From: a virus
DNA: 31,616 bases
IMG/VR virus record: IMGVR_UViG_3300044994_000194
Coordinates: 1-31,616 of that record
Strand: one strand, 5' to 3'
Part shown: in pieces, positions 24,844 through 31,194 of the stretch
Layout: every line of letters begins with the position of its first letter
Position numbering within the stretch: position 1 is the first letter of the stretch
Program-made: the position numbers and the translations under genes
The notes under the pieces: generated by a model
The model's database searches: none
Seen by the model: the letters and a program-made list of their open reading frames with translations, nothing else
What the model was told of the DNA's origin: nothing

Positions 24844-25248
24844 TTACCGCCGCTCGGTGCGGGCGGCTTCCCGCACTTCCCAGTCCTCATCTCTCAGCGC
24901 CCGCTCGCGCTGCTCGGGGGTCAGGCCGCCATCCATGACGGCGGCGAGGCGTACGGACCAGTGCTCATCAAGCAGCGCCCGCTCGCGCTGCGCGGGCGTC
25001 AGGCCGCCCTTCCTGGCGGCGGCGAGGCGCACGCGCCAGTCATCATCAGTCAACGCCCGTTCACGCTGCGCGGGCGTCAGGCCGCCCTTCCTGACGGCGG
25101 CGGCACGCACATACCGGTCACGATCCGTAAGCGCCCGCTCGCGCTGCTCGGGGGTCAGGCCGCCCTTCATGACGGCGGCAAAGCGCACGTACCAGTCATC
25201 GGCAGTCAGGCGTTGCTCTTTCGTTGTCCTCTCAATGGTGCTCATCAT
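24844..25248 (-). CDS. LRV/HEAT-like repeat protein C, five 26-residue repeats
   Basis: A 134-residue paralogue, promoter-proximal in the operon. After a short distinct start (MMSTIERTTK) it has the shared cap EQRLTADDWYVRFAAV, then five units of the form ALTDDDWRVRLAAARKGGLT, with Lys replacing Leu before GG and PAQRER or PEQRER at the end. AAAGGAG five bases before ATG 25248 fixes the start. The sigma70-like promoter at 25313-25341 lies directly upstream, with a leader of about 60 bases. Together with B and A it forms a paralogue ladder of 5, 8 and 10 repeats. Confidence 0.82.
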   Translation of the reverse strand: MMSTIERTTKEQRLTADDWYVRFAAVMKGGLTPEQRERALTDRDRYVRAAAVRKGGLTPAQRERALTDDDWRVRLAAARKGGLTPAQRERALLDEHWSVRLAAVMDGGLTPEQRERALRDEDWEVREAARTERR

Positions 25249-25312
25249 TTCGTCTCCTTTCTCAGCCGCCCCATCGCGGTTTCTTCGCCGGGATGGTCCC
25301 GGCAACGAGACT

Positions 25313-25341
25313 ATTATCGCCCGGACCACCCCCCGCGTCAA
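25313..25341 (-). promoter_or_regulatory. Sigma70-like promoter of the LRV-repeat operon
   Basis: On the minus strand TTGACG (25341 to 25336) and GATAAT (25318 to 25313) are separated by exactly 17 bases, close to the bacterial consensus. Transcription would start near 25306 and reach gene C at 25248. A-tracts lie just upstream. Confidence 0.75.
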
Positions 25342-25351
25342 CAGTGATTTC

Positions 25352-25378
25352 CCAAAAAATCCAAAAAATCCAAAAAAT
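25352..25378. repeat. Three tandem CCAAAAAAT units (A-tract, UP-like)
   Basis: The nine-base unit CCAAAAAAT occurs three times in a row at 25352, 25361 and 25370, in otherwise GC-rich DNA. It lies about 10-37 bases upstream of the -35 box of the repeat operon, where UP elements act, and may also serve the divergent direction or bend DNA. Confidence 0.6.
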
Positions 25379-25391
25379 CCATCCAAACATC

Positions 25392-25422
25392 TAGACTCCG
25401 CCCAAGATTCACCCGATACTAT
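25392..25422 (+). promoter_or_regulatory. Weak promoter candidate for the rightward early genes
   Basis: TAGACT (25392-25397) and TACTAT (25417-25422) each match four of six consensus bases, with a long 19-base spacer. It lies in the divergent gap and would start transcripts about 40 bases before ATG 25471. Support is modest. Confidence 0.3.
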
Positions 25423-25470
25423 CGTCTGTGGCACGGTTCCGGAGATCGGACCGAAGAATAGGAGTCACCC

Positions 25471-25740
25471 ATGAACATCGTGCGAACCCTCTCGTTCACG
25501 GCCGCGAAGTTCGACGACGGCAAGATCCGCGTCGACGTCTTCGAGGACCATGACATCGCGGCGATGAACTACCACCTCATGAGATCTATCGGCGGACCAC
25601 GTCTGATCATCCTCGGGCGTGGCATGCCGGGCGATACCCGCGAAGAGATCGCCGGGAAGGTCGCGCGGCTCATCGCCAAGGCGGAGGGAAACCTATCCAC
25701 GTTGCCTCGACGTCCCGTCTCTTCTCTCTCCCGGACTTGA
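25471..25740 (+). CDS. Small early protein of unknown function
   Basis: An 89-residue protein, first of the rightward early genes. It has FTAAKFDDGKIRVDVFEDHD, a hydrophobic strand RLIILGRGMPGDTREEIAGK and an amphipathic helix VARLIAKAEG. No catalytic motif is visible and I do not recognise it. AGGAG at 25460-25464 gives a good start. The C-terminal 12 residues (RRPVSSLSRT) look disordered. Confidence 0.6.
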   Translation: MNIVRTLSFTAAKFDDGKIRVDVFEDHDIAAMNYHLMRSIGGPRLIILGRGMPGDTREEIAGKVARLIAKAEGNLSTLPRRPVSSLSRT

Positions 25741-25751
25741 AGTCTCCGGGC

Positions 25752-25843
25752 GTAGGCCATAGCCTACCGTCCCTCCGGCGGGATCGTCCTTCACTCGGGA
25801 CAGTCCCGTATTCGGACCCGATCCCGACGGAGGTCGGGTCCGA
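25752..25843 (+). promoter_or_regulatory. Structured leader with three inverted repeats
   Basis: The 135-base gap holds GTAGGC/GCCTAC (25752-25767), the near-perfect palindrome CGGGAC-A-GTCCCG (25796-25808) and a ten-pair stem TCGGACCCGA/TCGGGTCCGA (25812-25821, 25834-25843). The last can alternatively fold as CCCGAC/GTCGGG (25823-25828, 25833-25838). TTCGGACCCG and GGAGGTCGGGT from this stem recur in the array at 31195-31616. It may be an operator, an RNA switch or an attenuator. Confidence 0.4.
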
Positions 25844-25875
25844 TCAAACACCCCTCCGTCGCAAAGGATCCGGCA

Positions 25876-26268
25876 ATGACGAAGAAGACAGATTGGGAAC
25901 CGTTCTCCGGCGTGGTCTGCGAGAGGCTCCGTCGGCTCCGGGACAAGGCGGCTCGCGCCCGCTCCCAGCGCGATAAGTTGTTCAAGGCGAGGGACGCGGT
26001 GGACGCGGCGCTGAACGAGATCGGGAAGGACGAGGCGAAGAAGCGCGACCGGCTTCTCTCGGAGTACGGCGAGACGGTCCGGAAGATCAAGGATCTCGAC
26101 CACAAGATCCGCGACTTCGACAAGTCGATCGACGAGACGATCCAGCACGCGGACCAAGCCGAACTCTTCGACGACCCGGACACCTTCACCCCCCCGGAGG
26201 ACCCGGACGAGGAAGGCGGGCAAGTTGGCGATGGCGCCAAGGAACCCGAAGGCGCTTCCGAGAACTGA
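25876..26268 (+). CDS. Coiled-coil early protein of unknown function
   Basis: A 130-residue, highly charged helical protein. Residues 15-95 are a coiled coil (RLRRLRDKAARARSQRDKLF, YGETVRKIKDLDHKIRDFDK). The last 35 residues are acidic and proline-rich (DDPDTFTPPEDPDEEGG). AAAGGA at 25863-25868 supports ATG 25876. It could be a scaffold or an inhibitor of a host protein, but nothing in the sequence says which. Confidence 0.6.
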   Translation: MTKKTDWEPFSGVVCERLRRLRDKAARARSQRDKLFKARDAVDAALNEIGKDEAKKRDRLLSEYGETVRKIKDLDHKIRDFDKSIDETIQHADQAELFDDPDTFTPPEDPDEEGGQVGDGAKEPEGASEN

Positions 26269-26279
26269 ACGAACCCCCG

Positions 26280-26310
26280 GCGTCGTCCCGGTCGAGAGAC
26301 CGGGCGGCGC
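26280..26310 (+). terminator. Terminator-like hairpin with GAGA loop
   Basis: Seven pairs (CCCGGTC/GACCGGG) close a GAGA tetraloop at 26294-26297; beyond a one-base bulge six more pairs extend to 26280 and 26310. TTTCCTC follows. It is a strong stem with a short T tract after a stop codon. Confidence 0.5.
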
Positions 26311-26371
26311 TTTCCTCCCCGGTCGCGTCGACCGTGGAAGACCCGGAACTCGAACAAGGAAGGAAAGTAGA

Positions 26372-26761
26372 ATGGCAGAGAAGCCCCCCACGATCAACCC
26401 TCGCGAGATCTCCCTCTATTCGGTCTTCTCGGACGTCGACTCGAAGAACCCGGAGATCCGGCTCCGTCCTCGTCCAGACGTGACGGGCGAAGAGCTGTTC
26501 CGGCAGTCGACGATCATCGCCGTCGAATCGCTTTTGCGCATCCGCGACCTGGCGGTCGAGTTCGCGACGAAGGCGAAGCCAGATCAATTCGACAGCTTCG
26601 TTCGCGACTTCCGGCGGGCGCTCTGTCTTCCCGTCGATGATGCGGAGAAGGACGCGAGCGGTAACTACCGGATACCGGCGGCGATCCCCGGCGTGGAGAC
26701 GGCTGGCGGCGACGAGGTCGAGAAGTTCGACGAGATGACGGGTCCGATGGAGACCCGATAG
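26372..26761 (+). CDS. Early protein of unknown function
   Basis: A 129-residue protein with REISLYSVFSDVDSKNPEIR, a helix-rich middle (FRQSTIIAVESLLRIRDLAV) and FDSFVRDFRRALCLP, ending in an acidic tail. I do not recognise it. AAGGAAGGAAAG at 26356-26367 is a strong ribosome site for ATG 26372; an upstream in-frame start would overlap the preceding gene and hairpin. It is flanked by hairpins on both sides. Confidence 0.6.
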   Translation: MAEKPPTINPREISLYSVFSDVDSKNPEIRLRPRPDVTGEELFRQSTIIAVESLLRIRDLAVEFATKAKPDQFDSFVRDFRRALCLPVDDAEKDASGNYRIPAAIPGVETAGGDEVEKFDEMTGPMETR

Positions 26762-26767
26762 CAAACG

Positions 26768-26792
26768 GCCCCCGGGGACAAGCCCCGGGGGC
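26768..26792 (+). terminator. Perfect GC hairpin after the gene ending at 26761
   Basis: GCCCCCGGGG (26768-26777) pairs perfectly with CCCCGGGGGC (26783-26792) around ACAAG. No T tract follows. It is likely a transcription pause, partial terminator or mRNA-end protection element. Confidence 0.5.
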
Positions 26793-26861
26793 GTCGAAGA
26801 AGGAAGACCGGCGTCCCGGCGCGTGACGATAGGCAGAGTTCTCTCGCGGAGCAATGGTGCC

Positions 26862-27113
26862 ATGCAAACGAAGACGTCGTCGGTGTCTCATCAGAAGAAA
26901 AGGTCGCGGGCCAAGTCGCCCATCAGAGACGCGATCCGCCGCGCCGTGAAGGCGAGGGGGATGACCGGGTACAGACTCGCCAAGGAGCTCCGTGGCAAGG
27001 TCTCGCGGACGGCGGTCTACCGATTCCTTCGAGACGGCAAGACGACCGACGTCGCGACGGCGGAGGCGTTCTTCGAAGTCCTCGGACTTCGCGTCGTCGA
27101 AGATCAGCAGTAG
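26862..27113 (+). CDS. Small helix-turn-helix DNA-binding protein
   Basis: An 83-residue protein. After a basic start (HQKKRSRAKSPIRDAIRRAV) it has a compact helix-turn-helix, GMTGYRLAKELRGKVSRTAV then YRFLRDGKTTDVATAEAFF, of the Cro/CI or Xre kind: helix, turn at GK-VS, recognition helix ending RFL. It may repress or switch early genes. I use ATG 26862 with GGAG at 26848-26851; an in-frame GTG at 26823 adds 13 residues with a poor ribosome site. The palindrome at 25796-25808 is one possible target. Confidence 0.72.
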   Translation: MQTKTSSVSHQKKRSRAKSPIRDAIRRAVKARGMTGYRLAKELRGKVSRTAVYRFLRDGKTTDVATAEAFFEVLGLRVVEDQQ

Positions 27114-27119
27114 CACTCA

Positions 27120-27150
27120 AGCCCCCGTGACCGACGGGTCTCGCGGGGCT
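27120..27150 (+). terminator. Terminator-like hairpin with short T tract
   Basis: AGCCCC (27120-27125) pairs with GGGGCT (27145-27150) around a partly paired loop containing CCG/CGG, followed by ATTTGG. It separates the helix-turn-helix gene from the helicase gene. Confidence 0.45.
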
Positions 27151-27175
27151 ATTTGGCCGAGTGAAGGAAGATCCG

Positions 27176-28885
27176 ATGGCAACCGTGCGAGTCTGCCACA
27201 ATGGTCTTCGTATCGTCGTCGAGTCGCCGTTCGCGTACAAAGACGCGGTCGCTTCCGTACCCACGAGAGAGTGGGATCCGAAGAATCGCGTGTGGCACTT
27301 CGAACCGTATCCCTGGGTCGCGTTACGGCTCGTCGGCGAGATCTCGCGTGTCGCGGGGACGATCGGAGACGACGTGCATGTCGACGACCGCGTCAGATTG
27401 CTCTCGTCGCGGGCGGTCGCGGTTGACACCGCGTCCGGTCCTCTCCTGGACATCAGATTCCACAGGCAAGCTGGATCGAAGCTCACCCCCTGGCGACACC
27501 AGTTCATCGGATCGCGGCTCATCCGAAACCTCGACGCGGTCTACCTCGCGTGGGAAATGGGGACAGGCAAAACGAAGGCTGTCATCGACGCGATCCTCGA
27601 CCTCCACTCGTCGGGACCAAGAAAGGTCCTCATCGTCTGCCCGGTGCCCGTGGTCGATGTGTGGGAGATGGAGTTCGCGAAGCACGTCGAGGACTCAGAC
27701 ACGCGGTTCGTCATCGCGGCGTCTCGACACCGGGCGATGAAGAAGCGCGTTGAGGCGGCGGAGTGCGCCATCGAAAGGGCGGCGGAGACTGGGAGAACGG
27801 CGGTCGTGGTCGTGAACTACGAGTCCTTCGTCCTCGACGGATCGCCGATGCTTCGATTCGCGGAGAACACCAGGTGGAGCCTTCTCGTCGCGGACGAGGC
27901 GCACCGAATGGCGAACCCCGGCTCGAAGACGTCGCGGGCGCTGACATCCAGAATCGGACCGCGATCGGAGAAGCGGGTCTGCCTCTCCGGCACGCCGATG
28001 AGGAATACTCCGCTCGACCTGTATTCGCAGTGCAAGTTCCTGGACCCGGGAATCTTCGGATCGAACCAGCGGCGGTTCCTTGAGCGGTACGCGGTCCTCG
28101 ACTTCTTCGGGAACGTCGTCGGTTTACAGAACACGGCAGAACTCGCGGAGAGGTTCGGTCTCATCGCCTACAGGATCGACAAGAGGACTGTCATCCGTGA
28201 TCTCCCGCCGGTGACTCCGTTCAGGGACCGGATCAGGCGATTCGACCTCTCGGAAGAGGCGATGAAGATCTACAAGACCTTCGAATCTGAACTGGTCGTC
28301 GCGGTCGGTCGCGGGGAGCTGAAGGCGTCGAACTCACTCGTGCAACTTCTCCGGTCACAACAAATGACCTCCGGGTTCGTTCCGATTGACGACGACGCGG
28401 AGGGGAACGGTCGGATCGAGGAAATCGACTCGGGGAAGCGCGATGAGGCGGGGGAGATCCTCGACGAGATCGTCGATACCGAACCAGTCGTCTTCTTCTG
28501 CCGATTTCGGCGTGATCTCGACACGGTCGCGAACCTCGCGAAGGAGCGCGGACGGCGATACTTCGAGTTGTCCGGTCGTGTGAACGAGCTCCGGGCGTGG
28601 CAGCAAGACACCTCAGGATCTGTCATCGGTATCCAGATCCAGTCCGGCGGCGTCGGCGTCGACGCGACCAGGGCGTCCTACGCGGTCTTCTACTCGGTCG
28701 GCTTCTCGTTGTCTGACTACGAGCAGGCGGTCTCTCGGCTCGATCGCCCGGGCCAGAAGAATCCGGTGACGGTCGTCAACCTTGTCGCGAGGGGGACGGT
28801 TGACGAAGCTGTCTTCGGGTCGATTGGGGCGAAGGGGAACGTCGTCGAGGGCGTCCTCGACTATTTACGCAGCAAGATTCGTTGA
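27176..28885 (+). CDS. SNF2-type DNA helicase/translocase
   Basis: A 569-residue superfamily-2 ATPase. The N-terminal 110 residues contain VPTREWDPKNRVWHFEP, similar to a HARP-like DNA-fork-binding segment. Motif I is WEMGTGKT at 126-133, motif II DEAH at 240-243, motif III SGTPM at 271-275, motif V SGGVGVDAT and motif VI QAVSRLDRPGQ at 517-527, typical of SNF2 proteins that move on double-stranded DNA. In phages these are thought to help remodel forks or displace bound proteins. GAAGGAAG at 27163-27170 supports ATG 27176 rather than GTG 27161, which would overlap the ribosome site. Confidence 0.9.
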   Translation: MATVRVCHNGLRIVVESPFAYKDAVASVPTREWDPKNRVWHFEPYPWVALRLVGEISRVAGTIGDDVHVDDRVRLLSSRAVAVDTASGPLLDIRFHRQAGSKLTPWRHQFIGSRLIRNLDAVYLAWEMGTGKTKAVIDAILDLHSSGPRKVLIVCPVPVVDVWEMEFAKHVEDSDTRFVIAASRHRAMKKRVEAAECAIERAAETGRTAVVVVNYESFVLDGSPMLRFAENTRWSLLVADEAHRMANPGSKTSRALTSRIGPRSEKRVCLSGTPMRNTPLDLYSQCKFLDPGIFGSNQRRFLERYAVLDFFGNVVGLQNTAELAERFGLIAYRIDKRTVIRDLPPVTPFRDRIRRFDLSEEAMKIYKTFESELVVAVGRGELKASNSLVQLLRSQQMTSGFVPIDDDAEGNGRIEEIDSGKRDEAGEILDEIVDTEPVVFFCRFRRDLDTVANLAKERGRRYFELSGRVNELRAWQQDTSGSVIGIQIQSGGVGVDATRASYAVFYSVGFSLSDYEQAVSRLDRPGQKNPVTVVNLVARGTVDEAVFGSIGAKGNVVEGVLDYLRSKIR

Positions 28886-28902
28886 CGAAAGGAGTACGTG
28901 GA

Positions 28903-29673
28903 ATGAACGAAGATCGAACCGGTCCGGGACTGACGGACGAAGATCCGTTCGTCCGATACGACGCCGTCTGTGCCGGCGGCCTGGACCCAGCCCAGCACGA
29001 GCGGGCGCTCACCGACGACCACCCGATCGTTCGCCGCGCTGCGGTCTACGCCTGTGGACTGAGCGAATCCCAGCACGAGCGGGCGCTCACTGATGATCAT
29101 TGGATTGTCCGAGCCGCAGCCGCGAGGATTGGTGGGATGAGCGAAGCTCAACTGGACCGTGCGCTCTGCGACAAGTTCCCGTTTGTTCGAATCCCCGCGA
29201 TCGCCGCGGGTAGTCTCCGCGACGATCAATGGGAGATGATGCTGACGGACCCGGACATGTTCGTCCGACGCGCGGCAACCGTTTTCTGCCGTCTGACAGA
29301 CTCGCAACGACAGCGCGCCAAGAACGACGACGACGGCTATGTTCGCCTCGCCGCTGAGTTCTCGGAGAAGTACGGAGGCGTGCCCGTCGTGCCCGACATC
29401 GACGCGGCGATCCTGGCGGCGATCACCGACGGCGGAGGGCTCGACATGAAAAAATGGCACTGCGGGACGACGCACTGCCGGGCAGGGTGGGCGATCCACC
29501 TCGCCGGCGAAGCGGGGTACGAGCTCAAACGGCTCATCGGTCCGCTCGAAGCCGGCGCGGCGATCTACCGACGGTCTCGGCCCGGGAAGAGGATTCCGAA
29601 CTTCTTCGCGCCGCGTCAAGCCGCGCTCGAAGACATACGACGGTGCGCGGCCAGCGCAGGAGGTGCGGCGTGA
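28903..29673 (+). CDS. LRV-like repeat protein D with Cys/His C-terminal domain
   Basis: A 256-residue protein. Residues about 10-165 are six diverged 26-residue units of the same kind as proteins A-C (ALTDDHPIVRRAAVYACGLS, ALTDDHWIVRAAAARIGGMS), with QHERAL conserved in the first ones. The C-terminal 90 residues differ: WHCGTTHCRAGWAIHLAGEA (185-204) and a later SRPGKRIPNFFAP, a pattern I have seen in phage and bacterial proteins of unknown function. C187, H191 and C192 could bind metal. AAAGGAG at 28888-28894 supports ATG 28903. Its stop overlaps the next start in GTGA. It shows the repeat family is older in this phage than the operon alone suggests. Confidence 0.78.
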   Translation: MNEDRTGPGLTDEDPFVRYDAVCAGGLDPAQHERALTDDHPIVRRAAVYACGLSESQHERALTDDHWIVRAAAARIGGMSEAQLDRALCDKFPFVRIPAIAAGSLRDDQWEMMLTDPDMFVRRAATVFCRLTDSQRQRAKNDDDGYVRLAAEFSEKYGGVPVVPDIDAAILAAITDGGGLDMKKWHCGTTHCRAGWAIHLAGEAGYELKRLIGPLEAGAAIYRRSRPGKRIPNFFAPRQAALEDIRRCAASAGGAA

Positions 29674-29972
29674 GCACCGACGATCGAACGCACGGCGTGC
29701 GGCGGAGCATTGCGGTCATGCTCGTGCGCCACGGGCTGTGCCCGACTCAAGCGAGCGCGAGAACGGCGGTCGATGTGGTCATTTCGGAGATCGCCCGAAT
29801 CGCCGTCGCGGGCGACCCCGTCGAGGTCAGGGGTCTCGGAGTCTTCAGGCGGCACGAGCTCCCGGCGAGGACCCTCCGGAATCCGAGGACCGGCGAAACC
29901 GTGGAGGTCCCGGCGTCGTGGATTGTCAGGTTCAGGCCTGGGAAGTACCTTCGCGGGCGGATTGAAAAATAA
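29670..29972 (+). CDS. HU/IHF-like DNA-binding protein
   Basis: A 100-residue histone-like protein. Two N-terminal helices (VRRSIAVMLVRHG, AVDVVISEIARIAVAGDP) lead to VEVRGLGVFRRHELPARTLR, RNPRTGETVEVPA and VRFRPGKYLRGRIEK, the standard HU/IHF beta arms with the conserved NPRTGE. It bends DNA and may assist packaging, replication or recombination. The start is GTG 29670, overlapping the previous stop, with AGGAGG at 29658-29663; upstream in-frame ATGs lie inside another gene. Confidence 0.88.
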   Translation: MSTDDRTHGVRRSIAVMLVRHGLCPTQASARTAVDVVISEIARIAVAGDPVEVRGLGVFRRHELPARTLRNPRTGETVEVPASWIVRFRPGKYLRGRIEK

Positions 29973-30001
29973 CGTTTTTCGACCGGCAATCTGTAGACTA
30001 T
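29962..30001 (+). promoter_or_regulatory. AT-rich segment, possible promoter region
   Basis: TTGAAA at 29962-29967, an A/T stretch and TAGACTAT (29994-30001) occur just before a 112-base gap leading to ATG 30085. Boxes do not fit at standard spacing. ACTATTCGC recurs on the minus strand near 23227-23235, ahead of the lipoprotein-like gene. Weak evidence for a shared start signal. Confidence 0.25.
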
Positions 30002-30084
30002 TCGCGTGGGCGGGAGTACCGTTCACGAGTAGTACGGAGAAACACACCGCTCTACTCCGGGAGCACAGAAGAAAGGAAGAAGCA

Positions 30085-30723
30085 ATGAAGACCGTTGAGA
30101 TCGCATCGCCGAACTTCGCGACGATCGTCTTCCCCATCGTGGGGACCACCCCGTACTGCCAGAACAAGATGACCGCGTCGTCGCGCAAGAAGATGCGAGA
30201 CGCGATGACCGACGGCCAGAAGTCGAGCTCGAAGCGGAAGAGGGAGCCTCGGGACTTCGACCGCGACTTCGAGGAGACCACGCGGAGGACCGCCGACGGC
30301 AAGTACGGGATCCCCGCCCCGGCGTTCAGGCAGGCGATGGTGCGGGCGTGCGACACCGTCGGCTTCAAGATGACCCGCGCGAAGATGTCGGTCTTCATCG
30401 TCGCCGACGGCTACGACCAGGACGACGGGATGCCGCTCGTCGTCTTCACGAAGGGCGAGCCGAAGAAGATGGAGCACGTCGTGACCAACGCGAACGGGAG
30501 CGCCGACATCCGCGCCCGTCCGTTCTGGGAGCCGGGCTGGAAGGCTTCCGTGCGCGTCCGCTACGACGCCGACCAGTTCTCGCCGGAAGACGTCACCAAT
30601 CTTCTCGCGCGTGCCGGAGCGCAGGTCGGCATCGGCGCGGGGAGGGCGTTCAGCCCGAACTCGGCGGGGATGGGGTGGGGACATTTCGAGATCGAGGCGA
30701 CGGCGAAGAAGGGAGCGAAGTGA
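30085..30723 (+). CDS. Phage early protein of unknown function
   Basis: A 212-residue protein. It has FATIVFPIVGTTPYCQNKMT near the start, a basic middle (SSSKRKREPRDFDRDF), YGIPAPAFRQAMVRACDTVG, then FWEPGWKASVRVRYDADQFS and VGIGAGRAFSPNSAGMGWGH. The closing W-PGW...LL..AG...GIG pattern is familiar from uncharacterised phage early-region proteins, but I cannot assign a function. AAAGGAAG at 30072-30079 supports ATG 30085. Its stop overlaps the next start in TGATG, so the two are probably made together. Confidence 0.62.
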   Translation: MKTVEIASPNFATIVFPIVGTTPYCQNKMTASSRKKMRDAMTDGQKSSSKRKREPRDFDRDFEETTRRTADGKYGIPAPAFRQAMVRACDTVGFKMTRAKMSVFIVADGYDQDDGMPLVVFTKGEPKKMEHVVTNANGSADIRARPFWEPGWKASVRVRYDADQFSPEDVTNLLARAGAQVGIGAGRAFSPNSAGMGWGHFEIEATAKKGAK

Positions 30724-31190
30724 TGAAGAAGGCATCGGTCCGATCAGAACTCGAATTCATCCGCCGGATGAACGGCGGCGTCCTCCGCCCGAAGGACGTG
30801 GTCGACTTCGCTCGTGACGAGAGCACCGCTCTCCACGCGAGGTTCGACTGGGACGACTCGTCGGCGGCGGAGAAGTACCGGCTCGAACAGGCGCGGATGC
30901 TCATTCGCTTCGAGGTCCGGATCATCGACGAGAAAAGGGTCCCGGCGTACTTCTCGTTCGCCGAGGACCGCAGAGTCGGGGATTCGTACCGGGCGGTCGT
31001 GGAGATCATGCGCGACGATGAGCTCCGAGAGAAGATGATCGCCCAGGCGCTCCGCGAAGCGCAGGTGTGGGCGAAGCGGTACGAGCGGTTCTGCGAGTTG
31101 CGGACAATCGTCGCGGAGATCGGTCGGGTGATCACTATCCAGGCTCTCGGGAAAAAGAAGAAGAAGAAGAAGTCCAGACTCGCTGAATGA
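30723..31190 (+). CDS. Conserved-type phage protein with lysine-rich tail
   Basis: A 155-residue protein. It starts with GGVLRPKDVVDFARDESTAL, then HARFDWDDSSAAEKYRLEQA and RMLIRFEVRIID, a pattern that recurs in uncharacterised phage proteins; function is unknown. The middle is beta then helical (AQALREAQVWAKRYERFCEL). The end has seven Lys in a row from an AAG tract at about 31151-31172, then SRLAE; this tract could mediate nucleic-acid binding or be prone to slippage. It overlaps the previous stop and ends four bases before the repeat array. Confidence 0.62.
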   Translation: MKKASVRSELEFIRRMNGGVLRPKDVVDFARDESTALHARFDWDDSSAAEKYRLEQARMLIRFEVRIIDEKRVPAYFSFAEDRRVGDSYRAVVEIMRDDELREKMIAQALREAQVWAKRYERFCELRTIVAEIGRVITIQALGKKKKKKKSRLAE

Positions 31191-31194
31191 TCGT

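Larger units (their letters stand above)
23340..25220 (-). repeat. 78-bp tandem repeats within the three LRV-like genes
   Basis: The coding repeats are also visible in DNA as a 78-base period broken only at gene junctions. Some units are nearly identical, for example the copies around 23415-23460 and 23812-23857. This invites copy-number change by recombination and makes short-read assembly here less certain. Confidence 0.8.

Noticed and set aside
23300-25474. Two long open frames on the plus strand opposite the repeat genes (315 and 405 codons)
   Set aside because: The 78-base period keeps several frames open. Only the minus-strand frames have AAAGGAG sites, shared caps, a promoter and a terminator, and give a known repeat fold.
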